Position numbers and translations under genes: made by a program | Notes under the pieces: generated by a model | The model's database searches: none | Told to the model about the DNA's origin: nothing | The model's input: the letters and a program-made list of their open reading frames with translations, nothing else | Assembly: GCA_018817845.1 (NCBI GenBank) | Contig: JAHITH010000046.1 | Span: 1-7,472 of the forward strand | Reading direction: 5' to 3' | Source of the DNA: Patescibacteria group bacterium | GTDB taxonomy: Bacteria > Patescibacteriota > Microgenomatia > UBA1400 > MFAQ01 | Length of the DNA stretch: 7,472 nucleotides | Part shown: one piece after another, positions 4,882 to 7,472 of the stretch | Layout of the letters: the number at the start of each line of letters is the position of its first letter | How positions within the stretch are numbered: position 1 is the first letter of the stretch

Positions 4882-7216
4882 GATATGAGTTGGGCCGGGC
4901 GGGACTTAGTTGAAATAAATCGTAGTTTATGGTGGTGGTTGGCCAGGTAATTTTACCCTCTTCATTTTGAGGATAAACGCAGTCTATGCAAAAGTCTTTG
5001 ATAAAGGGATCAGAAAGAACAGTGTGTTCTTCTAGGTCTCTGTCTATGGTTTCGTCACCCTCTAGAATTGGATATTTATCACTTCTTCTGACCCAGACTT
5101 GTTTTTTGGTGGTAACCTGGCCTCTGGGTAGAATGTTTTTAATGAAAAACTCTGAACGAGAGTCGCACTGGTTTTCTTGTTGGGCCAAAAGACCGGTAAG
5201 GTTACAGACCTGATATTGTTTTACACCACTTGGTTCGGTGGGTGGGTGATCTTTTCTGCTTTCAAGTAAATGGCGCATGATTCGATTCCAGATGGTAGAG
5301 GCACCGGTGGTACCGGAGACAACGTAGCTCATGGGAGTATTGTCGTTGTTACCTACCCAGGTGGCGACTAAAAAATCTGGAGTGTAACCTATGGTCCAGT
5401 TGTCTCTTAGGTCGTTGGTGGTACCTGTTTTCACCGATACGGTTTTGTTGGGGATAACCAGTTGGCTATTAGATCCAAAGGCGGCAGAACGGGCACTGTT
5501 GTCTGAAAGAATGTTGGAGATAATGAAGGCCACTTCTTCTGGTAGGGTGGTGCGGGGGCAGTCTGTATTGGAACACTTGAGTTGTCTTTCATTTTCTTTT
5601 GTATTCCAGAAATCGTTCCATGAGAGAGCTAATGCGGAAACAATGTCTTGGGTTTCTTGTAATTCGTTTTGGTAAAGAATTTCGTTGGTATAGGTTTCTA
5701 TTTTGAGAATGGGGTTTAGGGGAATGGTAACGCCGGAGTTGGCAAAGGTACCAAAGGCGGTGGCCATTTCCATCATGGTTACCTCGCCTCCGCCTAGGGT
5801 AAGAGATAGGCCGTAATGGCTGGGATCTTGCCAACCTTTTATCCCCATGGCGCTGGCTGTTGCTATCATTGATTCCACACCGTTTAAGGAAAGCATTTTA
5901 ACCGCCGGAATGTTGTAAGAGTTAGCAAGGGCGTGTCTTAGTTGTACCGGACCGTGGAAGGAGTTATCGTAGTTTTTAGGACAGTATGTTTTTTGTCCAG
6001 TAATGGTGTAACAGGTTGGGAGATCTAGAAACATGGTAGAGGCCGTCCAACCTTTTAACAAACCTACGGCATAGTTAATGGGTTTAATGGACGAGCCAGG
6101 CTGTCTTAAAGCGGTGGTTAAATTTACTTGGCCATCATTGTCTAAATCAAAGTAGTCTTTGGAACCGATCATGGCCAGTATTTCACCGGTTGATGGTGAG
6201 GTGACTAGGGCGGCTCCGTTGCCCACCTTGAGTTTTGAGAGTTTGGTAATTTCTGCTGAAAGAGAGCTTTGGGCGTATTCTTGAAGGTCTAGATTTAGGG
6301 TGGTGGTGACTCTTAAGCCACCCAGATTAACCTGGTCTTCGCCAAATTGGTTAACCAAAAGTTCTTTGACCAGAAACACAAAGTGAGGGGCTTTGATGGT
6401 GGTGGCAGGGGAAGAAAGTTTCAATTCTTGGTTTTTTGCATCTTCGGCTTCTTCTTTGGTTATGTATCCATTTTCAACCATAGCATTTAAGACTTGAGCT
6501 TGTCTTTGAAAGGCCAAGTCTGGATTAGCCCCGAAGGGAGACAGTCTGGTGGGAGCTTGGGGAAGGCCGGCTAAAAGGCTTGCCTCTGCAAGATTTAAGT
6601 CTTTAGCATTTTTGTCAAAATAGGCTAGGGCAGCGGACTGGATGCCGTAGGTGGTGCCGCCGTAAGGGGCGTGGTTTAGGTAAAGTTCTAGAATTTCGTC
6701 TTTGGTATAAACAATTTCTGTAGCTATGGCTAGGATTGCTTCACGGATTTTTCTGGTTATGGTGCGACTAGGGTCTTGTAAAAGGCCGATCTTGACTAGT
6801 TGTTGGGTAATGGTGGAGCCACCTTCTAATCGTTGACCGGTGACTGTTTTGAAAAATGCCCTAGCGATGCCAATAAAATCTAAACCGTGATGAGAGTAGA
6901 AGTTTTTATCTTCTATGGAGATGGTGGAATTTTTAACGTGGTCTGGTAGATTTTCAAGTTTTACTGGGGTGCGGTTTTGATCTGTATAAATTTCGTAAAG
7001 CAGTTTTCCGTTTCTGTCTAGAATTTGGGTGCTGACTGGGGCGGGTGATTTGGTGAGTTTTTTGGGGTTGGGGATATCTTTTAGTAAAAAAATAATGGCA
7101 CCGATTATCAATAGACCGAACACCAATAAGATGCGTTTCTTCTGAGGATGTTTTTTAAGAGTTTTTTTGTAATTACTTATGATTTTTTTAAGTTGAGCCT
7201 TTCGTTTGGAATACAT
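4871..7216 (-). CDS. Class A penicillin-binding protein, long cysteine-paired paralogue (GT51 + transpeptidase)
   Basis: A bifunctional peptidoglycan glycosyltransferase/transpeptidase of 781 residues, anchored by one helix at about 29-45 after a very basic cytoplasmic start (MYSKRKAQLKK). GT51 motifs: catalytic Glu102 in ED-K-N-F-x-x-H-x-G, GGSTITQQ (132-139), RKIRE with Glu159, KDEILELYLN (172-181) and RQAQVL (238-243). Transpeptidase motifs: SSIK (Ser375, Lys378), SYN (433-435), KTGT (596-599). Relative to its paralogue it has about 33 extra residues before KTGT and a C-terminal extension of about 120 residues. Its eight cysteines form four close pairs: 402/412, 548/553, 671/684 and 743/746. 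All lie outside the membrane, so disulfides or metal binding are possible. The start at 7216 is preferred over an in-frame ATG 20 codons upstream (7276): a TACAAT -10 box lies seven bases before it, and the longer form would run into the divergent gene. It leads the operon and overlaps the second PBP gene by 11 bases. Confidence 0.96.
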   Translation of the reverse strand: MYSKRKAQLKKIISNYKKTLKKHPQKKRILLVFGLLIIGAIIFLLKDIPNPKKLTKSPAPVSTQILDRNGKLLYEIYTDQNRTPVKLENLPDHVKNSTISIEDKNFYSHHGLDFIGIARAFFKTVTGQRLEGGSTITQQLVKIGLLQDPSRTITRKIREAILAIATEIVYTKDEILELYLNHAPYGGTTYGIQSAALAYFDKNAKDLNLAEASLLAGLPQAPTRLSPFGANPDLAFQRQAQVLNAMVENGYITKEEAEDAKNQELKLSSPATTIKAPHFVFLVKELLVNQFGEDQVNLGGLRVTTTLNLDLQEYAQSSLSAEITKLSKLKVGNGAALVTSPSTGEILAMIGSKDYFDLDNDGQVNLTTALRQPGSSIKPINYAVGLLKGWTASTMFLDLPTCYTITGQKTYCPKNYDNSFHGPVQLRHALANSYNIPAVKMLSLNGVESMIATASAMGIKGWQDPSHYGLSLTLGGGEVTMMEMATAFGTFANSGVTIPLNPILKIETYTNEILYQNELQETQDIVSALALSWNDFWNTKENERQLKCSNTDCPRTTLPEEVAFIISNILSDNSARSAAFGSNSQLVIPNKTVSVKTGTTNDLRDNWTIGYTPDFLVATWVGNNDNTPMSYVVSGTTGASTIWNRIMRHLLESRKDHPPTEPSGVKQYQVCNLTGLLAQQENQCDSRSEFFIKNILPRGQVTTKKQVWVRRSDKYPILEGDETIDRDLEEHTVLSDPFIKDFCIDCVYPQNEEGKITWPTTTINYDLFQLSPARPNSYHGD

Positions 7217-7229
7217 GGGGGATATTGTA
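7217..7229 (-). promoter_or_regulatory. -10 promoter element and leaderless start of the PBP operon
   Basis: Read on the - strand, TACAAT (7229-7224) is a good -10 hexamer. It is followed by seven bases (ATCCCCC) and then ATG at 7216. The C run rules out a Shine-Dalgarno site, so a leaderless mRNA is likely. No clear -35 sequence sits 16-18 bases further up. This site decides the choice of start codon for the operon. Confidence 0.62.
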
Positions 7230-7239
7230 CTAAAAACTA

Positions 7240-7255
7240 TGATAAAATAATTTTT
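7240..7255 (+). promoter_or_regulatory. Extended -10 promoter and leaderless start of the divergent membrane gene
   Basis: TG-A-TAAAAT (7240-7248) is an extended -10 element with the TG at the canonical one-base distance. Seven bases (AATTTTT) separate it from ATG at 7256. No ribosome-binding site is present. The extended TG may make up for the missing -35. Confidence 0.62.
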
Positions 7256-7472
7256 ATGAGAGGATTGGAGAAACAAGAGGGGTTGCGTGACGTTCTGAAG
7301 CCTGTTTGGTTTAGATCAAAAATATTTATATTTGTCGTGTTTCTGTTGGTGATAATAAGTATAATAGCAATTGTTTTAGCAATTACTTTGGTAGTTGCTC
7401 AAAGTGGATTAGAGCAAGAGCTTGCTGGTTTGATTCAGGAACTTTCTAATTCAGATTATGATTGGCTAATTA
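7256..7472 (+). CDS. Single-pass membrane protein, N-terminal fragment (3' partial)
   Basis: An open frame of 72 codons runs to the window edge without a stop. It begins MRGLEKQEGLRDVLKPVW, followed by a basic pair of residues (Arg20, Lys22). One long hydrophobic helix follows at about 23-48, then a polar, acidic stretch with a heptad-like spacing of hydrophobic residues (L-x-x-x-L-x-x-L) and several Gln/Glu. The topology should be N-terminus inside with the rest outside the cell. It is divergent from the PBP operon across only 39 bases, so co-regulation is possible. The visible part is an anchor only and does not identify a family; a wall enzyme, a sensor or an adhesin could all start like this. 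The start is supported by the extended -10 box seven bases upstream. Confidence 0.72.
   Translation, partial: MRGLEKQEGLRDVLKPVWFRSKIFIFVVFLLVIISIIAIVLAITLVVAQSGLEQELAGLIQELSNSDYDWLI

Noticed and set aside
4986..5675. Forward reading frames opposite the long PBP
   Set aside because: They mirror codons of a gene with complete catalytic motifs. No family features are seen in their translations.
7217..7276. Longer start for the first PBP at 7276, adding 20 residues
   Set aside because: It would overlap the divergent gene's first seven codons and place the -10 box of both promoters inside coding sequence. The extra residues do not resemble a PBP N-terminus, and Met at 7216 has a -10 box at the leaderless distance.
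1..7472. CRISPR array, insertion sequence, tRNA or rRNA
   Set aside because: I saw no spaced direct repeats, transposase, terminal inverted repeats, cloverleaf or rRNA-like segments on either strand, and the gaps are too short to hide most of these.

Overview
The window looks like a piece of a small-genome bacterium, most likely a Candidate Phyla Radiation (Patescibacteria) member of the Microgenomates type. This is inferred from the AT-leaning, strongly strand-skewed DNA, the very tight packing (no gap over 100 bases), the absence of Shine-Dalgarno sites, and the style of two tandem class A penicillin-binding proteins. TGA ends at least two genes (581-583, 1899-1901), so the standard bacterial code fits and the UGA-recoding CPR lineages do not. 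No marker gene fixes the lineage.

Layout. (1) 1-834, + strand: the C-terminal two thirds of a D-2-hydroxyacid dehydrogenase (glyoxylate/hydroxypyruvate reductase-like), joined by an ATGA stop/start overlap to an 84-residue, lysine-rich, single-helix membrane protein. (2) 897-2955, + strand: two soluble proteins of unknown role, each with its own promoter. The first has a nucleotidyltransferase-like core (GS...DxD...D); the second has an HExxH zinc-peptidase motif. The second departs from the strong G-over-C bias of the rest of the + strand. (3) 2992-7216, - strand: a two-gene operon, first gene 7216-4871 and second 4881-2992, encoding paralogous class A (bifunctional) penicillin-binding proteins with an 11-base overlap. 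Both keep all catalytic motifs. (4) 7256-end, + strand: the start of a divergently transcribed single-pass membrane protein cut by the window edge.

How it works together. The two penicillin-binding proteins would polymerise and cross-link peptidoglycan at the outer face of the cytoplasmic membrane. They differ in one striking way: the first has eight cysteines, all in its C-terminal half and falling into four close pairs, while the second has none. The dehydrogenase is a metabolic enzyme with no visible link to wall synthesis. No functional link is demonstrated between the two unknown proteins in the middle.

The most general signal is regulatory. All four starts that need their own promoter (897, 1996, 7256 on +; 7216 on -) have a -10 hexamer of the form TAnnnT ending 6-7 bases before ATG and no ribosome-binding site. 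This is the signature of leaderless transcripts. The two remaining starts overlap the upstream gene and are probably translationally coupled.
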